In this document: piece after piece, positions 36,045 through 46,058 of the stretch
Numbering within the stretch: position 1 is the first letter of the stretch
How the letters are laid out: each line of letters starts with the position of its first letter
Assembly (NCBI GenBank): GCA_023301705.1
Contig: JALZUE010000019.1
Coordinates: forward strand, 1 to 64,000
DNA length: 64,000 nt
Origin: Alteromonadaceae bacterium
GTDB taxonomy: Bacteria; Pseudomonadota; Gammaproteobacteria; Enterobacterales; Alteromonadaceae
Reading direction: 5' to 3'
Program-made: the position numbers and the translations under genes
Notes under the pieces: model-generated
Seen by the model: the letters and a program-made list of their open reading frames with translations, nothing else
Told to the model about the DNA's origin: nothing
The model's database searches: none

Positions 36045-37574
36045 TTAAAAGTAGTTCCTATTTTGATGACGTTTCATTTCGGTTTTATCTATTGTTTCAG
36101 TATCTTGAGCTTGTAGCTTTTTAAAGATAAATAACTTAGCTAAATTAAACAGAAGTATAAAATAAAAGGCTTCAAAAATAATTAAGTCTAAGAAAACGGC
36201 TGAAATAAAGTATGCGACTAAAGAAGCCGTACAGGCAATATTAACATATTCTAATAAAGGATATTTTTCTATACCACTTGTTCGGCAATATTTATAATTT
36301 TTATAGTTTAACCAGAATAAAAATAAAAATAATAAACCTACAGGTAACCCTGTATTGGCTGAAAAGTTTAAAAACGTATTATGGGCAACATGTACAGACT
36401 TACCCGGAAATAATCGATCAGAAGCCATTTGAAAACGTTGAGGGCCAGCCCCTAATATTGGGTATTTTAAAATAAGCTGCCTACCTACTTGCCAAGAGAC
36501 CAATCGGGGGTTTAGTGGCTTTTCTCTATCAGCTGATTGTGCTTCAGATAATGTATTACTTGAACGGTTTAACATAGCACCACCTTGTGTAGCGATGGCG
36601 CCAACTAAACCAATAATAATGAGAATTTTAAATAACTTTAAACTTTTAAAGCGATTTTTAGCATTGTCTTTTTGTATTTGTAGGTCTGCATTTTTTTTAA
36701 TTTCTTCTAATGAAAGCGCTTGATTTGACTCTGTAACGGTATTTTCAATATCAGATTTGTGTTCATTTAAATTATTGAAGCGACTAGCTATCGCTTTTTT
36801 AGGTTGTTTATATGGTTTAAGAAGAAATAAACATAATACCGTTGTACAAACAATCGCTAACATAGCACCACGAGATCCAAATAAAAATAATGAATGCCAC
36901 AGTAGAGGTAATACAGCTAAACAACTCCATTTGAGGAAAAAATTCTTAATATAAAAATAACCTAAAAAGATAAAAGGCATACCCATGGCAATTAATGCCG
37001 ATAAAGCATTCTGATCTCCTATTGAGGTACCTCTAGGGGAAATTAGGCGACCGTTTTGAAACATGTCCCAGCGGTTATTTAAATATAAGTCGTTTGCCCA
37101 ATACACGTAATAAACCGTGATATAAGCAAACATAATAGCCATACCTAAAAAGGCTTTTTTATATTGGTCTACATTGCTTAATATGCCTAAGCCAATAAAA
37201 TACATAATGACAATGGTATTAAAGGTACTAAGCACTATTTCAGCTCTTACACCCGCAAAATATACTTGAAAGGGGCTGAGAATGTCAGATATGTGCATTA
37301 ACCCCCACATGATGAGAATAGAGAAGCTTTGTTTGTTTTTATAAATACTTATATCAATTTTTTTTGTCACTAATAGCTTCATCCACCCTAAAATAGAGAG
37401 TATTGCTAACATTTTTGAAAGTGACATAAAGCTAAAGTATGGAAACTCGTATGGCCATACATAGCTTGGCTGCATAATACCGTTTAAAAAATAAAATAGC
37501 GCGGGTATCCAAGGGCTAAAAACAACTGCCGTAGCAGAAACTAATAAAAAGAAATAAACGAATGCTTGTACCAT
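36045..37574 (-). CDS. O-antigen polymerase/ligase family protein, exosortase A-associated (TIGR03097-like)
   Basis: A 509-residue membrane protein with about ten helices. It begins with strongly hydrophobic segments, has a cytoplasmic polar insertion (about 255-305, acidic and Lys-rich), then a large periplasmic loop with NPRLVSWQVGRQLILKYPILGAGPQRFQ (described in part; about 345-372) and HVAHNTFLNFSANTGLPVGL (about 382-401). These R/H segments are the Wzy_C/WaaL hallmark. In this system the protein is named a putative O-glycosylation ligase; polymerase activity is equally possible. Likely partner of the flippase two genes downstream. Confidence 0.85.
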   Translation of the reverse strand: MVQAFVYFFLLVSATAVVFSPWIPALFYFLNGIMQPSYVWPYEFPYFSFMSLSKMLAILSILGWMKLLVTKKIDISIYKNKQSFSILIMWGLMHISDILSPFQVYFAGVRAEIVLSTFNTIVIMYFIGLGILSNVDQYKKAFLGMAIMFAYITVYYVYWANDLYLNNRWDMFQNGRLISPRGTSIGDQNALSALIAMGMPFIFLGYFYIKNFFLKWSCLAVLPLLWHSLFLFGSRGAMLAIVCTTVLCLFLLKPYKQPKKAIASRFNNLNEHKSDIENTVTESNQALSLEEIKKNADLQIQKDNAKNRFKSLKLFKILIIIGLVGAIATQGGAMLNRSSNTLSEAQSADREKPLNPRLVSWQVGRQLILKYPILGAGPQRFQMASDRLFPGKSVHVAHNTFLNFSANTGLPVGLLFLFLFWLNYKNYKYCRTSGIEKYPLLEYVNIACTASLVAYFISAVFLDLIIFEAFYFILLFNLAKLFIFKKLQAQDTETIDKTEMKRHQNRNYF

Positions 37575-37584
37575 TTTAGTTGCT

Positions 37585-38751
37585 CTAGCTAGCTTTATGT
37601 ATATCGTTAAACAGTGTTTTTGCTTTTAATGAATGGGCTTGCCAGTCAAGCGTATTTACTACGTGTTTTCTTGCGTTTATTCCCATGGTATTTATTAATT
37701 CTGGTGTATTAAGTAGTGTATTGATTTTAGCAGATATCATGGCACTATTTGTACAATCAACAATATACCCCGTTTCATTTAATAACATGGTTTCAGCGGT
37801 GCCACCTGAATCACCGGCAATAACTGGTTTTTCACATGATTGAGCTTCAACCAACACCATACCAAAGCCTTCAATATCATTACCTACCGTACGGTTAGGT
37901 AAAATAAATACATCGCATTGCTGGTAACATTGAATCATTTCGTCATCACTTATTTCAGCATGAAATAGTACGCTGTCGGTTAATTGTAGTTCAGATATTA
38001 ATTTTTTTAATGCTGGCTTTTCTTCACCATTGCCGACTATTGCGTATAGAACATCAGGATGCTTTTCTTTAATTTTAGGTAACGCTTTTATCATCATGTC
38101 GTGGCCTTTACGTTCTTGTAAACGGCCTACAGTAAGAATAACTTTTTTGTTCTCCCAACCAAGTGATTTTTTAATATTGGTATCTAGCGCTGCGGGAATA
38201 AATTTAGTGGTGTCGCACCCAGGGTTTAAAATAGCAATTTTTTCTTTATCGGCTTGCCAGCGTTCAATTAAAATATTGGCTGTGTTTTGGCTGTTACTGA
38301 CTAATGTTTTTGCATGCTTTAATACATTACTAACTAACCATGATAATTCTCTACTGGTTGATGCAGTTTCAACATCTTCACCATGTACGTAACATAAAAA
38401 AGGAATGCCAGTAAAAAGGCTTAGTAACCAGCCCATTACCCCTTCAGGTAAGCAGCGGCCACAGTGAATAGCGGTAATTTTATGTTGTTTTATGGCTTTT
38501 TTTAAACGCCAAAAGGTTTGCCAGTAAAAACGTAACCCTGTTAAGCTTTTTATGCCCCAAGAATTTGATGATAAATTAATACGTTCTACGTTTAAGTCAT
38601 GTGTTGTATCAAAACGTTCAGTGTTATCGCTTTGCCCTGCAATAATTACATATTCATCGCGTGGCAATCTTGAATATAGTTCCCAAAACCAACGGCCGCT
38701 ACCACCATGAATAGGAGGAAATATTTCACTAATCAATAATGTTTTTTTCAT
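37585..38751 (-). CDS. Glycosyltransferase family 4
   Basis: About 388 residues from MKKTLLISEIFPPIHGGSGRWFWELY. The GT4 domain has ILTVGRLQERKGHDMMIKALP (about 195-215), HAEISDDEMIQCYQQCDVFILPN and EGFGMVLVEAQSCEKPVIAG (about 295-314). The frame is open to 38784, but the start at 38751 lies 4 bp after the preceding gene's stop and begins the conserved strand, so I use it. Mannosyl- or other hexosyltransferase for the repeat unit; the sugar is unknown. Confidence 0.88.
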   Translation of the reverse strand: MKKTLLISEIFPPIHGGSGRWFWELYSRLPRDEYVIIAGQSDNTERFDTTHDLNVERINLSSNSWGIKSLTGLRFYWQTFWRLKKAIKQHKITAIHCGRCLPEGVMGWLLSLFTGIPFLCYVHGEDVETASTSRELSWLVSNVLKHAKTLVSNSQNTANILIERWQADKEKIAILNPGCDTTKFIPAALDTNIKKSLGWENKKVILTVGRLQERKGHDMMIKALPKIKEKHPDVLYAIVGNGEEKPALKKLISELQLTDSVLFHAEISDDEMIQCYQQCDVFILPNRTVGNDIEGFGMVLVEAQSCEKPVIAGDSGGTAETMLLNETGYIVDCTNSAMISAKINTLLNTPELINTMGINARKHVVNTLDWQAHSLKAKTLFNDIHKAS

Positions 38752-38755
38752 ACCG

Positions 38756-39874
38756 TTAAACCTTTGCTGAATAAAGTGAGGCAAATTTTTCGTTCATTGC
38801 TTGTTGGTGAAAATTTTCATTGAATAATTTTTCACCTTGCTCACCATATTGCGTTATTAATTGTGGAGATGATACAAGCTGATTAATTGCATTAGCAAAA
38901 GCATCAGCATCATCATTAGGTGTCACTAAGCCATTCTTTTCATGATGAATAATTTCAGGGTTACCACCTGCGTTTGTCACTACACAAGGCTTTTTAATCG
39001 ACATTGCTTCAAGTAATGTCATAGATGTACCTTCACTTAATGAAGAAAGTAAAAATATATCCATTAATGCAATGTGCTCTGCAGGTTTAGGTTCGTAGCC
39101 TGCTAAAATAACATTGTTTTTTAAGCTTAATTGTTCAATACATTGTTCTATTTTTTCACGTTCTTCACCGTCACCTACTATCAATAATGTACAGTTTGCA
39201 TGTTGCTTTATTACTTTAGCAAATGCCGTTAGCATCATAATATGGTTTTTTATTGGATCAAAACGCGCGACAGTACCCAGTACTAAATGATTTTCAGGTA
39301 TACCCAAAGAAGCTTTTAATACTTTTGCTTTATCATCATCAAACGTCATGGGTGCTATGCCGTTATATAATACTTTTATTGAACGTGATGGTATGTTTTC
39401 AAACTCGGTAAGTGCATGTTTTGTCGCTTTAGAAATAGCCGTGACTCTATCAGTAAATAGGTTTAATAACGGGTTTATTAACTTACGTTTCCACGTACTT
39501 GAATCAGGATAGAACCTACCGTGTTCTGTGAAAATTACCTTTGTGCGTGAGAACATTGCTGCAATAACACCATAGACCCAAGGTGTATATTGATGACAAT
39601 GCAGTATATCAATTTTGTTATCTATAATAATTTTACGTATATTGCTAATGAGTGCTTTATCAAAACCTGGCTGACGATTAAGTTCATAAAAGGTTATGCC
39701 GTCATTCATTAAATCTTTAGCAAATGGCCCTAACGGTGATTCTATACACAGTACTGACATTTCAAAGTTTTGTTTATTACTACCGTCGATAATATTTTTA
39801 ATCACCATTTCAGTACCACCAATACGCATGTCGTAGGTGATATGAAGAATTTTTAGAGGAGTATTTTTTTTCAT
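38756..39874 (-). CDS. Glycosyltransferase family 4 (possibly TIGR03088-like)
   Basis: 372 residues. The start KILHITYDMRIGGTEMVIKNI (about 8-28) and SVLCIESPLGPFAKDL recall exosortase-associated stp2 transferases. The C-terminal domain has GTVARFDPIKNHIMMLTAFA, VILAGYEPKPAEHIALMDIF and SLSEGTSMTLLEAMSIKKPCV (about 280-300) with the GT4 E-x7-E. Fourteen bp separate it from the acyltransferase gene upstream. Cytoplasmic sugar transfer is inferred from family and context. Confidence 0.86.
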   Translation of the reverse strand: MKKNTPLKILHITYDMRIGGTEMVIKNIIDGSNKQNFEMSVLCIESPLGPFAKDLMNDGITFYELNRQPGFDKALISNIRKIIIDNKIDILHCHQYTPWVYGVIAAMFSRTKVIFTEHGRFYPDSSTWKRKLINPLLNLFTDRVTAISKATKHALTEFENIPSRSIKVLYNGIAPMTFDDDKAKVLKASLGIPENHLVLGTVARFDPIKNHIMMLTAFAKVIKQHANCTLLIVGDGEEREKIEQCIEQLSLKNNVILAGYEPKPAEHIALMDIFLLSSLSEGTSMTLLEAMSIKKPCVVTNAGGNPEIIHHEKNGLVTPNDDADAFANAINQLVSSPQLITQYGEQGEKLFNENFHQQAMNEKFASLYSAKV

Positions 39875-39888
39875 AATATCGGTATCTC

Positions 39889-40917
39889 TTATGCCACTCT
39901 AGGCTGTGAAGCTTGAAAACGACTGCGCATATTCATAATAGGTTGCTCAACGACGCGATAAAGTACTTCTGAGGCTAAACAAGAAATAATAAATGCAGCT
40001 AATATGTAAATACTGAAGTGTTGATTAATAAATAATTTTTTACACAGTGCTAATGCATCAGGGTGTAAAAGATAAATAGCGTAAGAGCGTGTAGAAACGT
40101 AATATATAGCCGTGTTTATTGGTTGGTAAAAAGAAATATGTGTTTTATTCGCCCACAAAATAAAGCTGCCAAATAATACAGCCAATAACAGTTTACTTGG
40201 ATCAGTGATAAGCGAATTCGGAAACCACCTAAAGTAATAAAAACTAAGATATATACACAGGCTTACTACTGCTAAGGGTATTGCAGCGCGCATTAGTTTT
40301 TGCCAAACGTTAGGGTAACTATAATAAATATTGGCAAGAAGTACGCCCATTACACAGCAATCCCAGCGTACATGAGTTTCTTTTAAACTGTTGTAAAGTT
40401 CTAACTCTCTAAAAAGTGTAGGTAGTAGTAATAACACGATTAATACAACAGTTCTTATGTGCTTGTTGGTTTTGGTGAGCAATGCGATACATGGCGCAAT
40501 AAATAAATAAAACTGCTCTTCAACTGATAAAGACCAGCTTACAGTGAATAAAGTTAATGGATGTTCGTAGTTTTGAATAAAAAAGAAATGCTCTATTGGA
40601 AAGCTAACATTGTCTTTGGTGATATATTGTTGTGCAACGGTAAATAATAAAACGGCATAGTAAGCGGGTAATGTGCGCATCCATCGCCTTACCCAAAAAC
40701 GCTTAATATCAATGTTATTAAATTTACCTAGTTCTTTAAATAATTGATAGCCAATAAGCCAACCAGATAAAACAAAAAACAAGTCAACGCCTGTACCACC
40801 AAACCCCAAAGGTGCTAGGTGACTAGGAGAGCCATAACTCAATACGCTATGACCAGTAAAAACCATAAGAATGGCTAAGGCACGAAGTAAATCTAACGCA
40901 ATATTTCTGTTTTGCAT
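39889..40917 (-). CDS. Acyltransferase 3 family membrane protein (OafA-like)
   Basis: A 342-residue, roughly ten-helix protein. NIALDLLRALAILMVFTGHSV at the start gives the conserved R and H (R10, H20 in the Met-1 numbering, approximate). DLFFVLSGWLIGYQLFKEL, FTVSWSLSVEEQFYLFIAPC and YAIYLLHPDALAL complete the family pattern. It probably O-acetylates the polymer or its precursor. Its start lies directly against the stop of the amidotransferase gene, indicating coupled expression. Intact, unlike the homologue at 28183. Confidence 0.9.
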   Translation of the reverse strand: MQNRNIALDLLRALAILMVFTGHSVLSYGSPSHLAPLGFGGTGVDLFFVLSGWLIGYQLFKELGKFNNIDIKRFWVRRWMRTLPAYYAVLLFTVAQQYITKDNVSFPIEHFFFIQNYEHPLTLFTVSWSLSVEEQFYLFIAPCIALLTKTNKHIRTVVLIVLLLLPTLFRELELYNSLKETHVRWDCCVMGVLLANIYYSYPNVWQKLMRAAIPLAVVSLCIYLSFYYFRWFPNSLITDPSKLLLAVLFGSFILWANKTHISFYQPINTAIYYVSTRSYAIYLLHPDALALCKKLFINQHFSIYILAAFIISCLASEVLYRVVEQPIMNMRSRFQASQPRVA

Positions 40918-42840
40918 TTATGAATAACTCGATTTTTTAGTCATGTAGTTGTCCCACCACATTTGAAACATTAACATGCTCCATAAAATTGTTGAGTTAT
41001 CTTTCTCTACATTTTTATGTTCAAACCATAGTTTAGCTATTTGTTCTTTTTTGAAGAACTGGCTTAACCCTTCAGTTCTATTTAATAGGCGCTCTTCTGT
41101 GATGGTTTTTAGTTCATTACGTAACCATGAGGCTAATGGTACTGAAAAACCCATTTTTTTACGATACAAAATATCGTCACTTAAATCGTCTTTGAATGCT
41201 TCTTTCAGTAAGTATTTTTTCTCAATTTTACCATCGCTAATATTAAACTTTAATTGTGATGGAACGGTGCAAGCGAATTCTATAATGCTTGAGTCTAAAA
41301 TAGGTGCTCTAACTTCAAGCGAGTTTGCCATACTCATGCGATCAACTTTGACTAAAATACCACCGGGTAAATACGTTTTCATGTCTGTATATAAAATACG
41401 AGATAAGTGATCGTTACCATCACATTGATTATAGTGATCAATGGTTTGTTTTGATGGATGATAGCCATTGAGTTGAGCTTGTGTTTCATCGTTGACTAAC
41501 GCTTGCCATGTACTGTCTTTAATAAATGAATTTGAAATATAAAAACCCATTGCAGGATCAACGCTTAAGCTATTCAACAAAGAACTTGCACGCTGACAAG
41601 CATTGATATTAATACTTGCAGCTAGTTTCGACAAACTTGGAAAGGCGCCTTTACGAATCCATTTAGGTATTTTGTTACGTAGCTTATTTTCTACATGATC
41701 AACCGCATACTTTTCATAACCAGCAAACACTTCATCACCACCGTCACCTGCTATTGCTACCGTGACTTTTTCTCTGGCAAGTTGCGATACAAAATACGTT
41801 GGCACAAGTGAAGGATCAGCAAACGGCTCGTCAAAAAAGCTAACAATGTGCTCTAAATTGTCTTCAACATTTTCTTGTACAATCAGTTTATGATGGTCAG
41901 TTTTATATTGCTCGGCAACCATGGCGGCAAACTTGGTTTCATCGAATTTTTCTTCATCAAAACCTATTGAGCATGTTGTTATTGGTTTCGCTTGTTTTTC
42001 GGCTGAAATTTTAGCCATTAAAGCAACAACACCACTTGAGTCTACACCACCACTTAAAAATGCGCCTAATGGTACATCTGACACCATACGTTGTTCGGTA
42101 CATACTTTTGCACGCGCTTGTAGTTCAGCTTTTAATTCTGCTTCGCTGGCGGTTGATGTTTTGGCAAAGCTAATGTTCCAGTATTTTTTCTTTGTTATGC
42201 CTTTTTTATCAATGGTTAAATAATGACCTGGTTCTAATTTATGAACATTTTGATAAATGGTTTTAGGATCAGGAATATATTGATAAGCAAAAAAGTCATA
42301 TACAGCATCAAGGCGAATATCTTTTGGAATATAATCGAGCGTGAGTAGTGACTTTAATTCAGAAGCGAATGCGATGTCGTTATTGTGTTGGTAATAATAC
42401 AGGGGCTTTTTACCAATGCGATCGCGGGCAATAAATAAGCTTTCTTTGCTTTTGTCCCATAAGGCGAATGCAAACATACCAGTAATTCGTTTTAATAATT
42501 CAACACCTTCAAATTGATATAATGCCAGTATCACTTCGGTATCGGTATGGGTTTTGAACTGGTAGCCTTTTTCAATAAGTTCTTCGCGTAGTGTTAAAAA
42601 GTTATATATTTCACCGTTAAATGCAATTACATATTGTTCGTCAGATGAATGCATTGGTTGCACCCCAGCCTCTGATAAATCAATAATAGCTAACCGACGA
42701 TGACTTAAACCAACATTATTATCAAAATATTCACCACCAGCATCAGGGCCACGGTGGTATATTGCTTGCCCCATCGTTTGTAATGTTGCTTGGTCACTTT
42801 GAGGTGAATGAAATGTGGTTAATCCGGCAATACCGCACAT
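40918..42840 (-). CDS. Asparagine synthase-like glutamine amidotransferase (exosortase A-associated)
   Basis: A 640-residue class II amidotransferase. The N-terminal glutaminase has C2 as nucleophile (MCGIAGL) and RLAIIDLSEAGVQPM, FNGEIYNF and TDTEV. The synthetase half has the PP-loop FLSGGVDSSGVVALMA (about 262-277), then AGDGGDEVFAGYEKY (about 350-364) and VDRMSMANSLEVRAPIL (about 490-506). Exosortase A loci commonly carry such an enzyme (TIGR03108), which may amidate uronic acids rather than make asparagine. Length fits TIGR03108. It lies between the FemAB gene and an acyltransferase gene. Confidence 0.88.
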   Translation of the reverse strand: MCGIAGLTTFHSPQSDQATLQTMGQAIYHRGPDAGGEYFDNNVGLSHRRLAIIDLSEAGVQPMHSSDEQYVIAFNGEIYNFLTLREELIEKGYQFKTHTDTEVILALYQFEGVELLKRITGMFAFALWDKSKESLFIARDRIGKKPLYYYQHNNDIAFASELKSLLTLDYIPKDIRLDAVYDFFAYQYIPDPKTIYQNVHKLEPGHYLTIDKKGITKKKYWNISFAKTSTASEAELKAELQARAKVCTEQRMVSDVPLGAFLSGGVDSSGVVALMAKISAEKQAKPITTCSIGFDEEKFDETKFAAMVAEQYKTDHHKLIVQENVEDNLEHIVSFFDEPFADPSLVPTYFVSQLAREKVTVAIAGDGGDEVFAGYEKYAVDHVENKLRNKIPKWIRKGAFPSLSKLAASININACQRASSLLNSLSVDPAMGFYISNSFIKDSTWQALVNDETQAQLNGYHPSKQTIDHYNQCDGNDHLSRILYTDMKTYLPGGILVKVDRMSMANSLEVRAPILDSSIIEFACTVPSQLKFNISDGKIEKKYLLKEAFKDDLSDDILYRKKMGFSVPLASWLRNELKTITEERLLNRTEGLSQFFKKEQIAKLWFEHKNVEKDNSTILWSMLMFQMWWDNYMTKKSSYS

Positions 42841-42865
42841 AGTAACTTCCTACTGTAAATATTTT

Positions 42866-43915
42866 TTATAAGCTAATATATTTTCTGATAGCTGGCCCTA
42901 ACATGACCGAGGTGTTTACCGGAAGCTTCTTCCATACTTGTTCAACGGTATCACGTAGCTTACCTTTACCTGTTGATGCCACCTCTGGTAAAAGCTGGCC
43001 TTGTTTGAAGGTTTTCCAATCAAGTGCTATAGGTTCACAACCCCACTGTTGTTTGAACTTATAAGTACCTTCACCAGGTGTTGAACGACCAAAATCAAAG
43101 CTAGAAAAGTTGTTATCAGCAGCAAATGATAATAATGACCAATATAATAACATGTTAGGAGCAAGACGGTTAAAGTCGGCGTTTGTTGATGCCCATGGTA
43201 TAGCGCAGTGTTCACCGTTAAACAATACAATGCCTGCACCCACAACAGTCTCGTCTTTATAGATATTTGAAATTATCATATTGTCTTGATAGTTACTGAC
43301 AATTTCTTCAAACCATTTTTTACTGTGTACCGGAGAGCCTAAATCTCGCATATTGCGAGAAAACACTTCATAGAAGCCGTCAATATGTTTTTTATCTCTA
43401 CCTAAAGAGCTGGTTAGGCCATTTTTTTCAGCTTTACGAATTTGACTACGTAATTTTGATTTAAACCCTGTAAATAATGCATCAGATGTTTCTGGTAATG
43501 TTAATACCATGCGCACTTTATTAGCATTATCTAGTACTTCAGGAGTGTTTTTCGATAATTCAATACTTTGTCTATGTTCAAATACAGAGATGTTATTTTG
43601 TTGACAATAAGCTAAGGCTGTATTTAATAATTCTTGATTAATTTCATCAGAATTGGCCAGAGCACCACCGACATCACAAAAAGGTAATGATGATAATTTA
43701 CCGCTTTTTAATGGCGGCTTGATAAAGACACTTGGTAATATACCAACAATTTGATTATTACTTTCAGCAATCCAAGCTAATGCTTTATGACCATAAGCTT
43801 GTTCGGTTGATAATAACCAAGCATATTTATGATAAGGGCTGGCGTCAGGGTGAGTACCAACATAATTGTCCCATGCAGTTTGCTCATTGTGGGTAATTAA
43901 TCGTACAACGATCAT
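42866..43915 (-). CDS. FemAB-family XrtA/PEP-CTERM system-associated protein (TIGR03019-type)
   Basis: 349 residues with two GNAT-like halves. Recognisable parts are WDNYVGTHPDASPYHKYAW (about 15-33), the RSQIRKAEKNGL segment (about 156-167) and FDFGRSTPGEGTYKFKQQWGC near 270-290, which is nearly the family signature. FemAB proteins transfer aminoacyl or acyl groups; in exosortase A loci the acceptor is unknown. Coupled in the minus operon with a deacetylase gene upstream (15 bp). Confidence 0.9.
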   Translation of the reverse strand: MIVVRLITHNEQTAWDNYVGTHPDASPYHKYAWLLSTEQAYGHKALAWIAESNNQIVGILPSVFIKPPLKSGKLSSLPFCDVGGALANSDEINQELLNTALAYCQQNNISVFEHRQSIELSKNTPEVLDNANKVRMVLTLPETSDALFTGFKSKLRSQIRKAEKNGLTSSLGRDKKHIDGFYEVFSRNMRDLGSPVHSKKWFEEIVSNYQDNMIISNIYKDETVVGAGIVLFNGEHCAIPWASTNADFNRLAPNMLLYWSLLSFAADNNFSSFDFGRSTPGEGTYKFKQQWGCEPIALDWKTFKQGQLLPEVASTGKGKLRDTVEQVWKKLPVNTSVMLGPAIRKYISL

Positions 43916-43930
43916 ACTACTGAATTCCTG

Positions 43931-44911
43931 TTAATTGTTTTTTTTTAATTTTTCGTGTGCTTCTGAAAGAGTTAAAAACTCAACCTCAGCATATGTTTGT
44001 ATATGTTTGATGACTTCGCCAATACGTTGGCAAATATTTTCACGTGCGTTAAGTTCATTGTTTAAACCCGTTACTTGCTCTAGCAGACTAGAGCTATGAA
44101 GGTACATATGAAAAGTATGTTCACCGCGTTTAAAGCAAGTATCAACAAGACGTTTCATATCATTAGCGGAACATAATTCGGGGCTTAAATACAACTTTCT
44201 TAATAAAAGGCTATGCCACAGAAAGCCAATAATACGTAGCTTATTTAGTGGTGAAGAAGCGGAAATTTTATGCAGTTTTTGAGAGAAATTGTAATTTGTA
44301 CGATTAAAACCACAGGTTACAGGCATTTCTAAAATATCACGCTGTTCACTTTTTTGGTTCGTATTGTCATAGCTTGGCCAGTAGGCATGGCTTGGTGCAT
44401 TTTCACATGAAAAATAATTATGATGATATAAAGGGTATACGCTTGAATCAGTGCTAATGTTATATTTTTTGATAAGCGCTAGCACCTCGCCGTTAATACC
44501 CCAACGACCAGTACGAAAAGAGCTTGGTTTGCAATGTAGCTTTTGCTCTATTATTGCTAATAAAGCTTTTAATTTAGCTTCAACATGTTCAATAGGTAAA
44601 TTAATAACATGTGATGAAAACTCATTGGTATCATCAAAAAAAGGAGGATTAGCCCAAGGGTGTAAATGCGCACCGAACTCACATTCATTTTTATTAAGTG
44701 AATTTAATATACCCGCACTTTGCTTGTTATTGGCAACTGCATAATCCACTAAGTATGTAGGTTTAATGCCTAGCTCTTGACAAAACAGTTGAAATGCAGG
44801 AATTTCATGAACATTTTGTACCGAAAAGTTATCGTTAGGAAAAGGACCAGACCAGTCCCATTCTTCTTCGGTATCTACCGATAATATAAACGTAACTAAG
44901 GGTTTGTCCAT
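43931..44911 (-). CDS. Polysaccharide deacetylase-like protein (NodB fold)
   Basis: 326 residues. The start FILSVDTEEEWDWSGPFP (about 8-25) provides the catalytic Asp region, GAHLHPWANPPF (about 79-90) the metal histidines, and SSFRTGRWGING (about 123-134) the next motif. HTFHMYLHSSSL sits near the end. It differs clearly from the DUF3473-type enzyme at 14731 and looks closer to WalW-like deacetylases of polymer clusters. No signal peptide, so it would act in the cytoplasm on a lipid-linked precursor or nucleotide sugar. Confidence 0.8.
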   Translation of the reverse strand: MDKPLVTFILSVDTEEEWDWSGPFPNDNFSVQNVHEIPAFQLFCQELGIKPTYLVDYAVANNKQSAGILNSLNKNECEFGAHLHPWANPPFFDDTNEFSSHVINLPIEHVEAKLKALLAIIEQKLHCKPSSFRTGRWGINGEVLALIKKYNISTDSSVYPLYHHNYFSCENAPSHAYWPSYDNTNQKSEQRDILEMPVTCGFNRTNYNFSQKLHKISASSPLNKLRIIGFLWHSLLLRKLYLSPELCSANDMKRLVDTCFKRGEHTFHMYLHSSSLLEQVTGLNNELNARENICQRIGEVIKHIQTYAEVEFLTLSEAHEKLKKNN

Positions 44912-44917
44912 ATTTGA

Positions 44918-46054
44918 TTACTTCACCATCTCATTAAATAATGTTGTGTATTCGTCGGCCATACGTTGAGCAGAGTAATGTGTATTAACAAATTCTCGTG
45001 CATTTTTAGCCAGTTTATCTGCTAATGGTTGATCAAACAATATTTGTTCCCAATATGCTGTAAGAGTTTCTTTTTCACCTAAGGGAGCAAGTAATCCACT
45101 TTCATTATGCGTAATTAATTGGTCAATACCTGCAATGTCGTAAGCAGCAACAGGAATACCCATGGCAGTGGCTTCCATTAAGCAACGAGGAATACCCTCA
45201 AGAGACGAGGTCATAGCGAATAAATCAAAACTTTGTAATTGCGCTAAACGATCATCTCTGAAACCCAAAAAGTGCATCGCGTTAGCATGCTTTAACGTTT
45301 TTGCATATTGCTCTAGTTCAGCGCGTTGATCGCCATCGCCTAATAAACTTAATTTTAGATTACCGTGTTTTTCTTGCAGTGTATCGAATATATCGAGCAA
45401 ATCGAAAATGTTTTTTCGGCTAATCATTTGACCAACAAAGCCAACATGTTTAATCTTTTCATCAGGCGTAAAAGGTTTTAAGCGTTGCTCTTCAACTTCT
45501 GATAAATCTACGCCATTTTGAATATAAACCAACTTCTCTTCTTTCACACCAAACCGTCTTGAATCATCACATAGCTGTTTCGATAACGGCACAACTTTAG
45601 TGGCAAAACGCATAATTTGGCAGCCAGCCCATATAAAGCTACGTAGTTTAAAGTCTTTTGCATTCTCAAACCCATGAGGCGTTACTATAACCTGAACACC
45701 TGCTTTTTTTGCGGCAATCACGCCTAGTATGTCTGACTTATAACCATGTGTGTGTACAACATCTATATTACGCTCTTTAATTAAAGCAACTAGTTTATTA
45801 ATGACTTTAAGGTCGAACTTATTACTCATGGGTACTTCAAACACATCGCCAATAAAGCCACATGTTTGTTTGTAATGCTTTACGAGTTCTAAATCATGAG
45901 AATTATCTTCTAAAGTAATAGCAAGATCACAGCGAATGTTGTCACTGTTTAAATGTTTCGCTAGTGCTAAAATCCAGCGTTCTGCGCCATAAAAACCTGT
46001 AGAGCAAATAAACTGTAAAACATTAATTTTCTTTTTTGAAGCTGAAGTAGTCAT
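44918..46054 (-). CDS. Glycosyltransferase family 4
   Basis: 378 residues. NVLQFICSTGFYGAERWILAL (about 10-30) opens the GT-B fold, and VHTHGYKSDILGVIAAKKAGV is the usual cap region. The C-terminal domain has HVGFVGQMISRKNIFDLLDIF, AMHFLGFRDDRLAQLQSFDLF and SSLEGIPRCLMEATAMGIPV (about 278-297). It lies 4 bp after a GT2 gene in the minus operon. Sugar specificity unknown. Confidence 0.88.
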   Translation of the reverse strand: MTTSASKKKINVLQFICSTGFYGAERWILALAKHLNSDNIRCDLAITLEDNSHDLELVKHYKQTCGFIGDVFEVPMSNKFDLKVINKLVALIKERNIDVVHTHGYKSDILGVIAAKKAGVQVIVTPHGFENAKDFKLRSFIWAGCQIMRFATKVVPLSKQLCDDSRRFGVKEEKLVYIQNGVDLSEVEEQRLKPFTPDEKIKHVGFVGQMISRKNIFDLLDIFDTLQEKHGNLKLSLLGDGDQRAELEQYAKTLKHANAMHFLGFRDDRLAQLQSFDLFAMTSSLEGIPRCLMEATAMGIPVAAYDIAGIDQLITHNESGLLAPLGEKETLTAYWEQILFDQPLADKLAKNAREFVNTHYSAQRMADEYTTLFNEMVK

Positions 46055-46058
46055 TCGT

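Noticed and set aside
44451-44744. 97-codon plus-strand frame inside the deacetylase gene
   Set aside because: Shadow of the coding strand; composition and lack of start signals argue against a gene.
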